A DNA stretch of 64,000 nt from Saccoglossus kowalevskii (lineage: Eukaryota; Hemichordata; Enteropneusta; Harrimaniidae), in contig NW_003145510.1 in assembly GCF_000003605.2 (NCBI RefSeq), positions 1 through 64,000 on the forward strand, written 5' to 3'. This document shows positions 36,341 to 50,860 of the stretch, one piece after another. A model generated the notes under the pieces. That model made no database searches. It was not told the DNA's origin and saw only the letters and a program-made list of their open reading frames with translations. The position numbers and the translations under genes are program-made. Every line of letters begins with the position of its first letter. Position 1 is the first letter of the stretch.

Positions 36341-38066
36341 GATATTATCGATAATATCGAAGAAAAACGAAATGTCCCAATAGTTGTCCAGACAGACCTG
36401 TCTAATTTCGACATTTTTAGACTTTTTTAGACATCGTTAGACGATATTATCGATAATATCGTAGAAAAACGAACAGCCTCAATAGTTACCCAGACAGACC
36501 TGTCTAACTTAGACATTTTGTAGACTTTTTTAGACATTGTTAGACGATATTATCGATAATATCTGAGAAAAACGAACTGTCCACATAGTTGCCCAGACAG
36601 ACCTGTCTAACTTACACATTTTTAGACTTTTTTTAGACATTTTTAGACGATATTATCGATAATATCGGAGAAAAACGAACTGTCCCAATTGTTGTCCAGA
36701 CAGACCTGTCTAACTTAGATATTTTTAGACTTTTTTAGACATTTTTAGACGATATTATCGATAATATCGGAGAAAAACGAACTGTCGCGATAGTTGCCCA
36801 GACAAACCTGTCTAACTTAGACATTTTTAAACTTTTTTAGACATTTTTAGACGATATTATCGATAATATCTGAGAAAAACGAACTGTCCCCATAGTTGCC
36901 CAGACAGACCTGTCTAACTTAGACATTTTTAGACTTTTTTAGACATTGTTAGACGATATTATCGATAATATCGGAGAAAAACGAACTGTCCCCATAGTTG
37001 CCCAGACAAACCAGTCTAACATAGACATTTTTAGACTTTTTTAGACATTGTTAGACGATATTATTGATAATATCGGAGAAAAACGAACTGTCCCAATAGT
37101 TGTCCAGACAGACCTGTCTAACTTAGACATTTTTAGACTTTTTTTAGACATTTTTAGACGATATTATCGATAATATCGGAGAAAAACGAACTGTCCCAAT
37201 AGTTGCCCAGACAGACCTGTCTAATTTCGACATTTTTAGACTTTTTTAGACATTGTTAGACGATATTATCGATAATATCGGAGAAAAACGAACTGTCCCC
37301 ATAGTTGCCCAGACAGACCTGTCTAACTTAGACATTTTTAGACTTTTTTAGACATTGTTAGACGATATTATCGATAATATCGGAGAAAACCGAACTATCC
37401 CCATAGTTGACCAGACAGACCTGTCTAACTTAGACATTTTTAGACTTTTTTCGACATTTTTAGACGATATTATCGATAATATCGGAGAAAAACGAACTGT
37501 CCCAAAAGTTGTCCAGACAGACCTGTCTAACTTAGACTTTTTTAGACATCGTTAGACGATATTATCGATAATATCGTAGAAAAACGAACTGTCTCAATAG
37601 TTACCCAGACAGACCTGTCTAGCTTAGACATTTTTTAGACTTTTTTAGACATTGTTAGACGATATTATCGATAATATCTGAGAAAAACGAACTGTCCCCA
37701 TAGTTGCCCAGACAGACCTGTCTAACTTACACATTTTTAGAATTTTAGACATTTTTAGACGATATTATCGATAATATCGGAGAAAAACGAACTGTCCCAA
37801 TTGTTGTCCAGACAGACCTGTCTAACTTAGACATTTTTAGACTTTTTTAGACATTTTTAGACGATAATATCGATAATATCGGAGAAAAACGAACTGTCGC
37901 GATAGTTGCCCAGACAAACCTGTGTAACTTAGACATTTTTAAACTTTTTTAGACATTTTTAGACGATATTATCGATAATATCTGAGAAAAACGAACTGTC
38001 CCCATAGTTGCCCAGACAGACCTGTCTAACTTAGACATTTTTAGACTTTTTTAGACATTGTTAGAC
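36341..38066 (+). repeat. ~1.7-kb block duplicated 24.2 kb away
   Basis: It starts with class I, then E with ACAGCC, F with TTACAC, H, G, F, and A with AAACCAGTC. It goes on through the B variant with ACCGAAC to the G monomer with CTGTGTAAC and the F monomer after it. The same series lies at 12156-13882 at an offset of 24185-24186 bp over most of its length. From 37262 on it overlaps the 13-monomer block shared with 34614. Confidence 0.85.
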
Positions 38067-39793
38067 GATATTATCGATAATATCGGAGAAAAACGAACTG
38101 TCCCCATAGTTGCCCAGACAAACCAGTCTAACATAGACATTTTTAGACTTTTTTAGACATTGTTAGACGATATTATTGATAATATCGGAGAAAAACGAAC
38201 TGTCCCAATAGTTGTCCAGACAGACCTGTCTAACTTAGACATTTTTAGACTTTTTTTAGACATTTTTAGACGATATTATCGATAATATCGGAGAAAAACG
38301 AACTGTCCCAATAGTTGTCCAGACAGACCTGTCTAATTTCGACATTTTTAGACTTTTTTAGACATTGTTAGACGATATTATCGATAATATCGGAGAAAAA
38401 CGAACTGTCCCCATAGTTGCCCAGACAGACCTGTCTAACTTAGACATTTTTAGACTTTTTTAGACATTGTTAGACGATATTATCGATAATATCGGAGAAA
38501 ACCGAACTGTCCCCATAGTTGACCAGACAGACCTGTCTAACTTAGACATTTTTAGACTTTTTTAGACATTTTTAGACGATATTATCGATAATATCAGAGA
38601 AAAACGAACTGTCGCGATAGTTGTCCAGACAGACCTGTCTAACTTAGACTTTTTTAGACATCGTTAGACGATATTATCGATAATATCGTAGAAAAACGAA
38701 CTGTCTCAATAGTTACCCAGACAGACCTGTCTAGCTTAGACATTTTTTAGACTTTTTTAGACGTTGTTAGACGATATTATCGATAATATCTGAGAAAAAC
38801 GAACTGTCCCCATAGTTGCCCAGACAGACCTGTCTAACTTGGACATTTTTAGACTTTTTTAGACATTTTAGACGATATTATCGATAATATCGTAGAAAAA
38901 CGAACTGTAGCGATAGTTGCCCAGACAAACCTGTTTAACTTAGACATTTTTAGACTTTTTTAGACATTGTTAGACGATATTATCGATAATATCGGAGAAA
39001 AACGAACTGTCCCCATAGTTGTCCAGACAGACCTGTCTAATTTCGACATTTTTAGACTTTTTTAGACATTGTTAGACGATATTATCGATAATATCGGAGA
39101 AAAACGAACTGTCCCCATAGTTGCCCAGACAGACCTGTCTAACTTAGACATTTTTAGACTTTTTTAGACATTGTTACACGATATTATCGATAATATCGGA
39201 GAAAAACGAACTGTCCCCATAGTTGACCAGACAGACCTGTCTAACTTAGACATTTTTAGACTTTTTTAGACATTGTTAGACGATATTATCGATAATATCG
39301 AAGAAAAACGAAATGTCCCAATAGTTGTCCAGACAGACCTGTCTAATTTCGACATTTTTAGACTTTTTTAGACATCGTTAGACGATATTATCGATAATAT
39401 CGTAGAAAAACGAACAGCCTCAATAGTTACCCAGACAGACCTGTCTAACTTAGACATTTTGTAGACTTTTTTAGACATTGTTAGACGATATTATCGCTAA
39501 TATCTGAGAAAAACGAACTGTCCCCATAGTTGCCCAGACAGACCTGTCTAACTTACACATTTTTAGACTTTTTTAGACATTTTTAGACGATATTATCGAT
39601 AATATCGGAGAAAAACGAACTGTCCCAATAGTTGTCCAGACAGACCTGTCTAACTTATACATTTTTAGACTTTTTTTAGACATTTTTAGACGATATTATC
39701 GATAATATCGGAGAAAAACGAACTGTCCCAATAGTTGCCCAGACAGACCTGTCTAATTTCGACATTTTTAGACTTTTTTAGACATTGTTAGAC

Positions 39794-42694
39794 GATATTA
39801 TCGATAATATCGGAGAAAAACGAACTGTCCCCATAGTTGACCAGACAGACCTGTCTAACTTAGACATTTTTAGACTTTTTTAGATATTTTTAGACGATAT
39901 TATCGATAATATCGGAGAAAAACGAACTGTCCCAATAGTTGTCCAGACAGACCTGTCTAATTTCGACATTTTTAGACTTTTTTAGACATTGTTAGACGAT
40001 ATTATCGATAATATCGGAGAAAAACGAACTGTCCCCATAGTTGCCCAGACAGACCTGTCTAACTTAGACATTTTTAGACTTTTTTAGACATTTTGAGACG
40101 ATATTATCGATAATATAGGAGAAAAACGAACTGTCCCCATAGTTGCCCAGACAGACCTGTCTAACTTAGACATTTTTAGACTTTTTTAGACATTGTTAGA
40201 CGATATTATCGATAATATCGGAGAAAAACGAACTGTCCCCATAGTTGACCAGACAGACCTGTCTAACTTAGACATTTTTAGACTTTTTTAGACATTTTTA
40301 GACGATATTATCGATAATATCGGAGAAAAACGAACTGTCCCAAAAGTTGTCCAGACAGACCTGTCTAACTTAGACTTTTTTAGACATCGTTAGACAATAT
40401 TATCGATAATATCGTAGAAAAACGAACTGTCTCAATAGTTACCCAGACAGACCTGTCTAGCTTAGACATTTTTTAGACTTTTTTAGACATTGTTAGACGA
40501 TATTATCGATAATATCGGAGAAAAACGAACTGTCCCCATAGTTGACCAGACAGACCTGTCTAACTTAGACATTTTTAGACTTTTTTAGACATTTTTAGAC
40601 GATATTATCGATAATATCGGAGAAAAACGAACTGTCCCAATAGTTGTCCAGACAGACCTGTCTAATTACGACATTTATAGACTTTTTTAGACATTGTTAG
40701 ACGATATTATCGATAATATCGGAGAAAAACGAACTGTCCCCATAGTTGCCCAGACAGACCTGTCTAACTTAGACATTTTTAGACATTTTAGACGATATTA
40801 TCGATAATATCGGAGAAAACGAACTGTCCCAATAGTTGTCCAGACAGACCTGTCTAATTTCGACATTTTTAGAATATTTTAGACATTGTTAGACGATATT
40901 ATCGATAATATCGGAGAAAAACGAACTGTCCCCATAGTTGCCCAGACAGACCTGTCTAACTTAGACATTTTTAGACTTTTTTAGAAATTGTTAGACGATA
41001 TTATCGATAATATCGGAGAAAAACGAACTGTCCCCATAGTTGACCAGACAGACCTGTCTAACTTAGACATTTTTTTGACTTTTTTAGACATTTTTAGACG
41101 ATATTATCGATAATATCGGAGAAAAACGAACTGTCCCAAAAGTTGTCCAGACAGACCTGTCTAACTTAGACTTTTTTAGACATCGTTAGACGATATTATC
41201 GATAATATCGGAGAAAACGAACTGTCCCAATAGTTGTCCAGACAGACCTGTCTAATTACGACATTTTTAGACTTTTTTAGACATTGTTAGACGATATTAT
41301 CGATAATATCGGAGAAAAACGAACTGTCCCCATAGTTGACCAGACAGACCTGTCTAACTTAGACATTTTTAGACTTTTTTAGACATTTTTAGACGATATT
41401 ATCGATAATATCGGAGAAAAACGAACTGTCCCAATAGTTGTCCAGACAGACCTGTCTAATTTCGACATTTTTAGACTTTTTTAGACATTGTTAGACGATA
41501 TTATCGATAATATCGGAGAAAAACGAACTGTCCCCATAGTTGCCCAGACATACCTGTCTAACTTAGACATTTTTAGACTTTTTTAGACATTTTGAGACGA
41601 TATTATCGATAATATAGGAGAAAAACGAACTGTCCCCATAGTTGCCCAGACAGACCTGTCTAACTTAGACATTTTTAGACTTTTTTAGACGTTGTTAGAC
41701 GATATTATCGATAATATCGGAGAAAAACGAACTGTCCCCATAGTTGACCAGACAGACCTGTCTAACTTAGACATTTTTAGACTTTTTTAGACATTTTTAG
41801 ACGATATTATCGATAATATCGGAGAAAAACGAACTGTCCCAAAAGTTGTCCAGACAGACCTGTCTAACTTAGACTTTTTTAGACATCGTTAGACAATATT
41901 ATCGATAATATCGTAGAAAAACGAACTGTCTCAATAGTTACCCAGACAGACCTGTCTAGCTTAGACATTTTTTAGACTTTTTTTAGACATTGTTAGACGA
42001 TATTATCGATAATATCGGAGAAAAACGAACTGTCCCCATAGTTGACCAGACAGACCTGTCTAACTTAGACATTTTTAGACTTTTTTAGACATTTTTAGAC
42101 GATATTATCGATAATATCGGAGAAAAACGAACTGTCCCAATAGTTGTCCAGACAGACCTGTCTAATTACGACATTTTTAGACTTTTTTAGACATTGTTAG
42201 ACGATATTATCGATAATATCGGAGTAAAACGAACTGTCCCCATAGTTGCCCAGACAGACCTGTCTAACTTAGACATTTTTAGACATTTTAGACGATATTA
42301 TCGATAATATCGGAGAAAACGAACTGTCCCAATAGTTGTCCAGACAGACCTGTCTAATTTCGACATTTTTAGAATATTTTAGACATTGTTAGACGATATT
42401 ATCGATAATATCGGAGAAAAACGAACTGTCCCCATAGTTGCCCAGACAGACCTGTCTAACTTAGACATTTTTAGACTTTTTTAGAAATTGTTAGACGATA
42501 TTATCGATAATATCGGAGAAAAACGAACTGTCCCCATAGTTGACCAGACAGACCTGTCTAACTTAGACATTTTTTTGACTTTTTTAGACATTTTTAGACG
42601 ATATTATCGATAATATCGGAGAAAAACGAACTGTCCCAAAAGTTGTCCAGACAGACCTGTCTAACTTAGACTTTTTTAGACATCGTTAGACGAT
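39794..42694 (+). repeat. ~1.5-kb tandem duplication (39794 and 41293)
   Basis: B, C, A, A with AATATAGGAG, B, D, E, B, C with AATTACGAC, short A, C with agaatatttt, A, B, D appear twice in order. The offset is 1499 bp at the left end and 1500 bp after one extra T near 41981. The second copy continues into E and F, whereas the first is cut after D. Confidence 0.8.
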
Positions 42695-42895
42695 ATTATC
42701 GATAATATCGTAGAAAAACGAACTGTCTCAATAGTTACCCAGACAGACCTGTCTAGCTTAGACATTTTTTAGACTTTTTTAGACATTGTTAGACGATATT
42801 ATCGATAATATCTGAGAAAAACGAACTGTCCCCATAGTTGCCCAGACAGACCTGTCTAACTTGGACATTTTTAGACTTTTTTAGACATTTTAGAC
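42294..42895 (+). repeat. 602-bp 6-monomer block C-A-B-D-E-F, copy 2
   Basis: It has the same variants as the block at 1184. It continues into two further monomers (a GTAGGAA, GCCTCAATAG type and a TCCACATAG, AGCTCAGAC type) to 43099. Those are shared with the copy at 50054 at a constant offset of 7760 bp, but not with the copy at 1184. Confidence 0.8.
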
Positions 42896-43704
42896 GATAT
42901 TATCGATAATATCGTAGGAAAACGAACTGCCTCAATAGTTACCCAGACAGACCTGTCTAATTTCGACATTTTTAGACTTTTTTAGACATTGTTAGACGAT
43001 ATTATCGATAATATCGTAGAAAAACGAACTGTCCACATAGTTGCCCAGACAGACCTGTCTAGCTCAGACATTTTTTAGACTTTTTTAGACATTGTTAGAC
43101 GATATTATCGATAATATCGGAGAAAAACGAACTGTCCCCATAGTTGACCAGACAGACCTGTCTAACTTAGACATTTTTTTGACTTTTTTAGACATTTTTA
43201 GACGATATTATCGATAATATCGGAGAAAAACGAACTGTCCCAAAAGTTGTCCAGACAGACCTGTCTAACTTAGACTTTTTTAGACATCGTTAGACGATAT
43301 TATCGATAATATCGTAGAAAAACGAACTGTCTCAATAGTTACCCAGACAGACCTGTCTAGCTTAGACATTTTTTAGACTTTTTTAGACATTGTTAGACGA
43401 TATTATCGATAATATCTGAGAAAAACGAACTGTCCCCATAGTTGCCCAGACAGACCTGTCTAACTTGGACATTTTTAGACTTTTTTAGACATTTTAGACG
43501 ATATTATCGATAATATCGTAGAAAACGAACTGCCTCAATAGTTACCCAGACAGACCTGTCTAATTTCGACATTTTTAGACTTTTTTAGACATTGTTAGAC
43601 GATATTATCGATAATATCGTAGAAAAACGAACTGTCCACATAGTTGCTCAGACAGACCTGTCTAGCTCAGACATTTTTTAGACTTTTTTACACATTGCCT
43701 ATGA
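42497..43704 (+). repeat. ~604-bp 6-monomer tandem pair
   Basis: B with TTTTTTTGAC, D, E, F, an E-like monomer with GCCTCAATAG and TTTCGAC, and a monomer with TCCACATAG and AGCTCAGAC run from 42497. They repeat from 43101. The second copy ends in a disordered junction near 43694. Confidence 0.75.
42795..42895 (+). repeat. Representative class F monomer (101 bp)
   Basis: It is recognised by CTGAG after the palindrome and by TAACTTGGAC. The T after C limits the perfect palindrome to 18 bp. Related F-like monomers keep CTGAG but have GTTGACC, TTACAC or AGCTCAGAC. F nearly always follows E, and often precedes G. Confidence 0.85.
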
Positions 43705-43706
43705 CG
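43691..43706 (+). other. Anomalous junction acattgcctatgacg
   Basis: Where other monomers read ACATTGTTAGACG, this one reads ACATTGCCTATGACG. The GTTAGAC element before the palindrome is replaced by unrelated bases. It lies at the end of the second 604-bp unit, so it may mark an exchange breakpoint, or it may be a sequencing error. Confidence 0.6.
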
Positions 43707-46700
43707 ATATTATCGATAATATCTGAGAAAAACGAACTGCCCCCATAGTTGCCCAGACAGACCTGTCTAACTTAGACATTTTTAGACTTTTTTTTAGAAA
43801 TTTTTAGACGATATTATCGATAATATCGGAGAAAAACGAACTGTCCCAATTGTTGTCCAGACAGACCTGTCTAACTTAGACATTTTTAGACTTTTTTAGA
43901 CATTTTTAGACGATATTATCGATATTATCGGAGAAAAACGAACTGTCGCGATAGTTGCCCAGACAAACCTGTCGAACTTAGACATTTTTTAGACTTTTTT
44001 AGACATTGTTAGACGATATTATCGATAATATCGGAGAAAAACGAACTGTCCCCATAGTTGACCAGACAGACCTGTCTAACTTAGACATTTTTAGACTTTT
44101 TTAGACATTTTTAGACGATATTATCGATAATATCGGAGAAAAACGAACTGTCCCAATAGTTGTCCAGACAGACCTGTCTAATTTCGACATTTTTAGACTT
44201 TTTTAGACATTGTTAGACGATATTATCGATAATATCGGAGAAAAACGAACTGTCCCCATAGTTGCCCAGACAGACCTGTCTAACTTAGACATTTTTAGAC
44301 TTTTTTAGACATTGTTAGACGATATTATCGATAATATCGGAGAAAAACGAACTGTCCCCATAGTTGACCAGACAGACCTGTCTAACTTAGACATTTTTAG
44401 ACTTTTTTAGACATTTTAGACGATATTATCGATAATATCGGAGAAAAACGAACTGTCCCAATAGTTGTCCAGACAGACCTGTCTAATTACGACATTTTTA
44501 GACTTTTTTAGACATTGTTAGACGATATTATCGATAATATCGGAGAAAAACGAACTGTCCCAAAAGTTGTCCAGACAGACCTGTCTAACTTAGACTTTTT
44601 TAGACATCGTTAGACGATATTATCGATAATATCGTAGAAAAACGAACTGTCTCAATAGTTACCCAGACAGACCTGTCTAGCTTAGACATTTTTTAGACTT
44701 TTTTAGACATTGTTAGACGATATTATCGATAATATCTGAGAAAAACGAACTGTCCCCATAGTTGCCCAGACAGACCTGTCTAACTTGGACATTTTTAGAC
44801 TTTTTTAGACATTTTAGACGATATTATCGATAATATCGTAGAAAAACGAACTGTCGCGATAGTTGCCCATACAAACCTGTCTAACTTAGACATTTTTAGA
44901 CATCGTTAGACGATATTATCGATAATATCGTAGAAAAACGAACTGTCTCAATATTTACCCAGAAAGACCTGTCTAGCTTAGACATTTTTTAGACTTTTTT
45001 AGACATTGTTAGACGATATTATCGATAATATCGGAGAAAAACGAACTGTCCCCATAGTTGCCCAGACAGACCTGTCTAACTTAGACATTTTTAGACTTTT
45101 TTAGACATTTTTAGACGATATTATCGATAATATCGGAGAAAAACGAACTGTCCCAATAGTTGTCCAGACAGACCTGTCTAACTTAGACATTTTTAGACTT
45201 TTTTAGACATTTTGAGACGATATTATCGATAATATCGGAGAAAAACGAACTGTCCCCAAAGTTGTCCAGACAGACCTGTCTTACTTAGACTTTTTTAGAC
45301 ATCGTTAGACGATATTATCGATAATATCGTAGAAAAACGAACTGTCTCAATAGTTACCCAGACAGACCTGTCTAGCTTAGACATTTTTTAGACTTTTTTT
45401 GACATTGTTAGACGATATTATCGATAATATCTGAGAAAAACGAACTGTCCCCATAGTTGACCAGACAGACCTGTCTAACTTAGACATTTTTAGACTTTTT
45501 TAGACATTTTTAGACGATATTATCGATAATATCGGAGAAAAACGAACTGTCCCAATAGTTGTCCAGACAGACCTGTCTAATTTCGACATTATTAGACTTT
45601 TTTAGACATTGTTAGACGATATTATCGATAATATCGGAGAAAAACGAACTGTCCCCATAGTTGCCCAGACAGACCTGTCTAACTTAGACATTTTTAGACT
45701 TTTTTAGACATTTTAGACGATATTATCGATAATATCGGAGAAAAACGAACTGTCCCAATAGTTGTCCAGACAGACCTGTCTAATTGCGACATTTTTAGAC
45801 TTTTTTAGACATTGTTAGACGATATTATCGATAATATCGGAGAAAAACGAACTGTCCCCATAGTTGCCCAGACAGACCTGTCTAACTTAGACATTTTTAG
45901 ACTTTTTTAGAAATTGTTAGACGATATTATCGATAATATCGGAGAAAAACGAACTGTCCCAAAAGTTGTCCAGACAGACCTGTCTAACTTAGACTTTTTT
46001 AGACATCGTTAGACGATATTATCGATAATATCGTAGAAAAACGAACTGTCTCTTACCCAGACAGACCTGTCTAGCTTAGACATTTTTTAGACTTTTTTAG
46101 ACATTGTTAGACGATATTATCGATAATATCTGAGAAAAACGAACTGTCCCCATAGTTGCCCAGACAGACCTGTCTAACTTGGACATTTTTAGACTTTTTT
46201 AGACATTTTAGACTATATTATCGATAATATCGTAGAAAAACGAACTGTCGCGATAGTTGCCCAGACAAACCTGTCTAACTTAGACATTTTTAGACTTTTT
46301 TAGACATTGTTTGACGATATTATCGATAATATCGGAGAAAAACGAAATGTCCCCATAGTTGCCCAGACAGACCTGTCTAACTTAGACATTTTTAGACTTT
46401 TTTAGACATGTTTAGACGATATTATCGATAATATCGGAGAAAAACGAACTGTCCCAATAGTTGTCCAGACAGACCTGTCTAATTTCGACATTTTTAGACT
46501 TTTTTAGACATTGTTAGACGATATTATCGATAATATCGGAGAAAAACGAACTGTCCCCATAGTTGACCAGACAGACCTGTCTAACTTAGACATTTTTAGA
46601 CTTTTTTTAGACATTTTTAGACGATATTATCGATAATATCGGAGAAAAACGAACTGTCCCAATAGTTGTCCAGACAGACCTGTCTAGCTTAGACATTTTT

Positions 46701-47233
46701 TAGACTTTTTTAGACATTGTTAGACGATATTATCGATAATATCTGAGAAAAACGAACTGTCCCCATAGTTGCCCAGACAGACCTGTCTAACTTGGACATT
46801 TTTAGACTTTTTTAGACATTTTAGACGATATTATCGATAATATCGTAGAAAAACGAACTGTCGCGATAGTTGCCCAGACAAACCTGTCTAACTTAGACAT
46901 TTTTAGACTTTTTTAGACATTGTTTGACGATATTATCGATAATATCGGAGAAAAACGAACTGTTCCCATAGTTGCCCAAACAGACCTGTCAAATTTCGAC
47001 ATTTTTAGACTTTTTTAGACATTGTTAGACGATATTATCGATAATATCGGAGAAAAACGAACTGTCCCCATAGTTGCCCAGACAGACCTGTCTAACTTAG
47101 ACATTTTTAGACTTTTTTAGACATTTTAGACGATATTATCGATAATATCGGAGAAAAACGAACTGTGCAAATAGTTGTCCAGACAGACCTGTCTAATTTC
47201 GACATTTTTAGACTTTTTTAGACATTGTTAGAC

Positions 47234-47335
47234 GATATTATCGATAATATCGAAGAAAAACGAAATGTCCCAATAGTTGTCCAGACAGACCTGTCTAATT
47301 TCGACATTTTTAGACTTTTTTAGACATTGTTAGAC
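47234..47335 (+). repeat. Representative class I monomer (102 bp)
   Basis: It is recognised by CGAAG, CGAAATGTCCCAATAG and TAATTTCGAC, so it is a derivative of class C with two linked changes. Copies occur near 8950, 12172, 14702, 15612, 16127, 23872, 29320, 36052, 36360, 39300, 56416, 57340 and 59855. It is often followed by a class E variant with ACAGCCTCAATAG. Confidence 0.75.
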
Positions 47336-50053
47336 GATATTATCGATAATATCGGAGAAAAACGAACTGTCCCCATAGTTGCCCAGACAGACCTGTCTAA
47401 CTTAGACATTTTTAGACTTTTTTTAGACATTTTAGACGATATTATCGATAATATCGGAGAAAAACGAACTGTCCCAATAGTTGTCCAGACAGACCTGTCT
47501 AATTTCGACATTTTTAGACTTTTTTAGACATTGTTAGACGATATTATCGGTAATATCGGAGAAAAACGAACTGTCCCCATTGTTGCCCAGACAGACCTGT
47601 CTAACTTAGACATTTTTAGACTTTTTTAGAAATTGTTAGACGATATTATCGATAATATCGGAGAAAAACGAACTGTCCCCATAGTTAACCAGACAGACCT
47701 GTCTAACTTAGACATTTTTTTGACTTTTTTAGACATTTTTAGACGATATTATCGATAATATCGGAGAAAAACGAACTGTCCCAAAAGTTGTCCAGACAGA
47801 CCTGTCTAACTTAGACTTTTTTAGACATTTTTAGACGATATTATCGATAATATCGAAGAAAAACGAACTGTCCCAATAGTTGTCCAGACAGACCTGTCTA
47901 ATTTCGACATTTTTAGACTTTTTTAGACATTGTTAGACGATATTATCGATAATATCGGAGAAAAACGAACTGTCCCCATAGTTGCCCAGACAGACCTGTC
48001 TAACTTAGACATTTTTAGACTTTTTTAGAAATTGTTAGACGATATTATCGATAATATCGGAGAAAAACGAACTGTCGCCATAGTTGACCAGACAGACCCG
48101 TCTAACTTAGACATTTTTTTGACTTTTTTAGACATTTTTAGACGATATTATCGATAATATCGGAGAAAAACGAACTGTCCCAAAAGGTGTCCAGACAGAC
48201 CTGTCTAACTTAGACTTTTTTAGACATCGTTAGACGATATTATCGATAATATCGTAGAAAAACGAACTGTCGCGATAGTTGCCCAGACAAACCTGTCTAA
48301 CTTAGACATTTTTAGACTTTTTTAGACATTGTTTGACGATATTATCGATAATATCGGAGAAACGAACTGTCCCAATAGTTGTCCAGACAGACCTGTATAA
48401 TTTCGACATTTTTAGACTTTTTTAGACATTGTTAGACGATATTATCGATAATATCGGAGAAAAACGAACTGTCCTCATAGTTGCCCAGACAGACCTGTCT
48501 AACTTAGACATTTTTAGACTTTTTAGACATTGTTAGACGATATTATCGATAATATCGGAGAAAAACGAACTGTCCCCATAGTTGACCAGACAGACCTGTC
48601 TAACTTAGACATTTTTAGACTTTTTTAGATATTTTTAGACGATATTATCGATAATATCGGAGAAAAACGAACTGTCCCAAAAGTTGTCCAGACAGACCTG
48701 TCTAACTTAGACTTTTTTAGACATCGTTAGACGATATTATCGATAATATCGTAGAAAAACGAACTGTCTCAATAGTTACCCAGACAGACCTGTCTAATTT
48801 CAACATTTTTAGACTTTTTTAGACTTTGTTAGACGATATTATCGATAATATCTGAGAAAAACGAACTGTCCCCATAGTTGCCCAGACAGACCTGTCTAGC
48901 TCAGACATTTTTTAGACTTTTTTAGACATTGTTAGACGATATTATCGATAATATCTGAGAAAAACGAACTGCCCCCATAGTTGCCCAGACAGACCTGTCT
49001 AACTTAGACATTTTTAGACTTTTTTTTAGAAATTTTTAGACGATATTATCGATAATATTGGAGAAAAACGAACTGTCCCAATTGTTGTCCAGACAGACCT
49101 GTCTAACTTAGACATTTTTAGACTTTTTTAGACATTTTTAGACGATATTATCGATATTATCGGAGAAAAACGAACTGTCCCCATAGTTGCCCAGACAAAC
49201 CTGTCGAACTTAGACATTTTTTAGACTTTTTTAGACATTGTTAGACGATATTATCGATAATATCGGAGAAAAACGAACTGTCCCCATAGTTGACCAGACA
49301 GACCTGTCTAACTTAGACATTTTTAGACTTTTTTAGACATTTTTAGACGATATTATCGATAATATCGGAGAAAAACGAACTGTCCCAATAGTTGTCCAGA
49401 CAGACCTGTCTAATTTCGACATTTTTAGACTTTTTTAGACATTGTTAGACGATATTATCGATAATATCGGAGAAAAACGAACTGTCCCCATAGTTGCCCA
49501 GACAGACCTGTCTAACTTAGACATTTTTAGACTTTTTTAGACATTGTTAGACGATATTATCGATAATATCGGAGAAAAACGAACTGTCCCCATAGTTGAC
49601 CAGACAGACCTGTCTAACTTAGACATTTTTAGACTTTTTTAGACATTTTAGACGATATTATCGATAATATCGGAGAAAAACGAAACTGTCCCAAAAGTTG
49701 TCCAGACAGACCTGTCTAACTTAGACTTTTTTAGACATCGTTAGACAATATTATCGATAATATCGTAGAAAAACGAACTGTCTCAATAGTTACCCAGACA
49801 GACCTGTCTAGCTTAGACATTTTTTAGACTTTTTTAGACATTGTTAGACGATATTATCGATAATATCGGAGAAAAACGAACTGTCCCAATAGTTGTCCAG
49901 ACAGACCTGTCTAATTACGACATTTTTAGACTTTTTTTAGACATTGTTAGACGATATTATCGATAATATCGGAGAAAAACGAACTGTCCCCATAGTTGTC
50001 CAGACAGACCTGTCTAACTTAGACATTTTTAGACTTTTTTAGACATTTTAGAC

Positions 50054-50860
50054 GATATTATCGATAATATCGGAGAAAACGAACTGTCCCAATAGTTGTC
50101 CAGACAGACCTGTCTAATTTCGACATTTTTAGAATATTTTAGACATTGTTAGACGATATTATCGATAATATCGGAGAAAAACGAACTGTCCCCATAGTTG
50201 CCCAGACAGACCTGTCTAACTTAGACATTTTTAGACTTTTTTAGAAATTGTTAGACGATATTATCGATAATATCGGAGAAAAACGAACTGTCCCCATAGT
50301 TGACCAGACAGACCTGTCTAACTTAGACATTTTTTTGACTTTTTTAGACATTTTTAGACGATATTATCGATAATATCGGAGAAAAACGAACTGTCCCAAA
50401 AGTTGTCCAGACAGACCTGTCTAACTTAGACTTTTTTAGACATCGTTAGACGATATTATCGATAATATCGTAGAAAAACGAACTGTCTCAATAGTTACCC
50501 AGACAGACCTGTCTAGCTTAGACATTTTTTAGACTTTTTTAGACATTGTTAGACGATATTATCGATAATATCTGAGAAAAACGAACTGTCCCCATAGTTG
50601 CCCAGACAGACCTGTCTAACTTGGACATTTTTAGACTTTTTTAGACATTTTAGACGATATTATCGATAATATCGTAGGAAAACGAACTGCCTCAATAGTT
50701 ACCCAGACAGACCTGTCTAATTTCGACATTTTTAGACTTTTTTAGACATTGTTAGACGATATTATCGATAATATCGTAGAAAAACGAACTGTCCACATAG
50801 TTGCCCAGACAGACCTGTCTAGCTCAGACATTTTTTAGACTTTTTTAGACATTGTTAGAC
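50054..50860 (+). repeat. Block C-A-B-D-E-F plus two monomers, copy 3
   Basis: Markers agaatatttt (50131) and atcgtaggaa (50671) are both exactly 7760 bp from their counterparts at 42371 and 42911, so about 0.8 kb has moved or been exchanged as a unit. The last of its monomers (from 50758) is also the first unit of the 714-bp tandem repeat. Confidence 0.8.
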
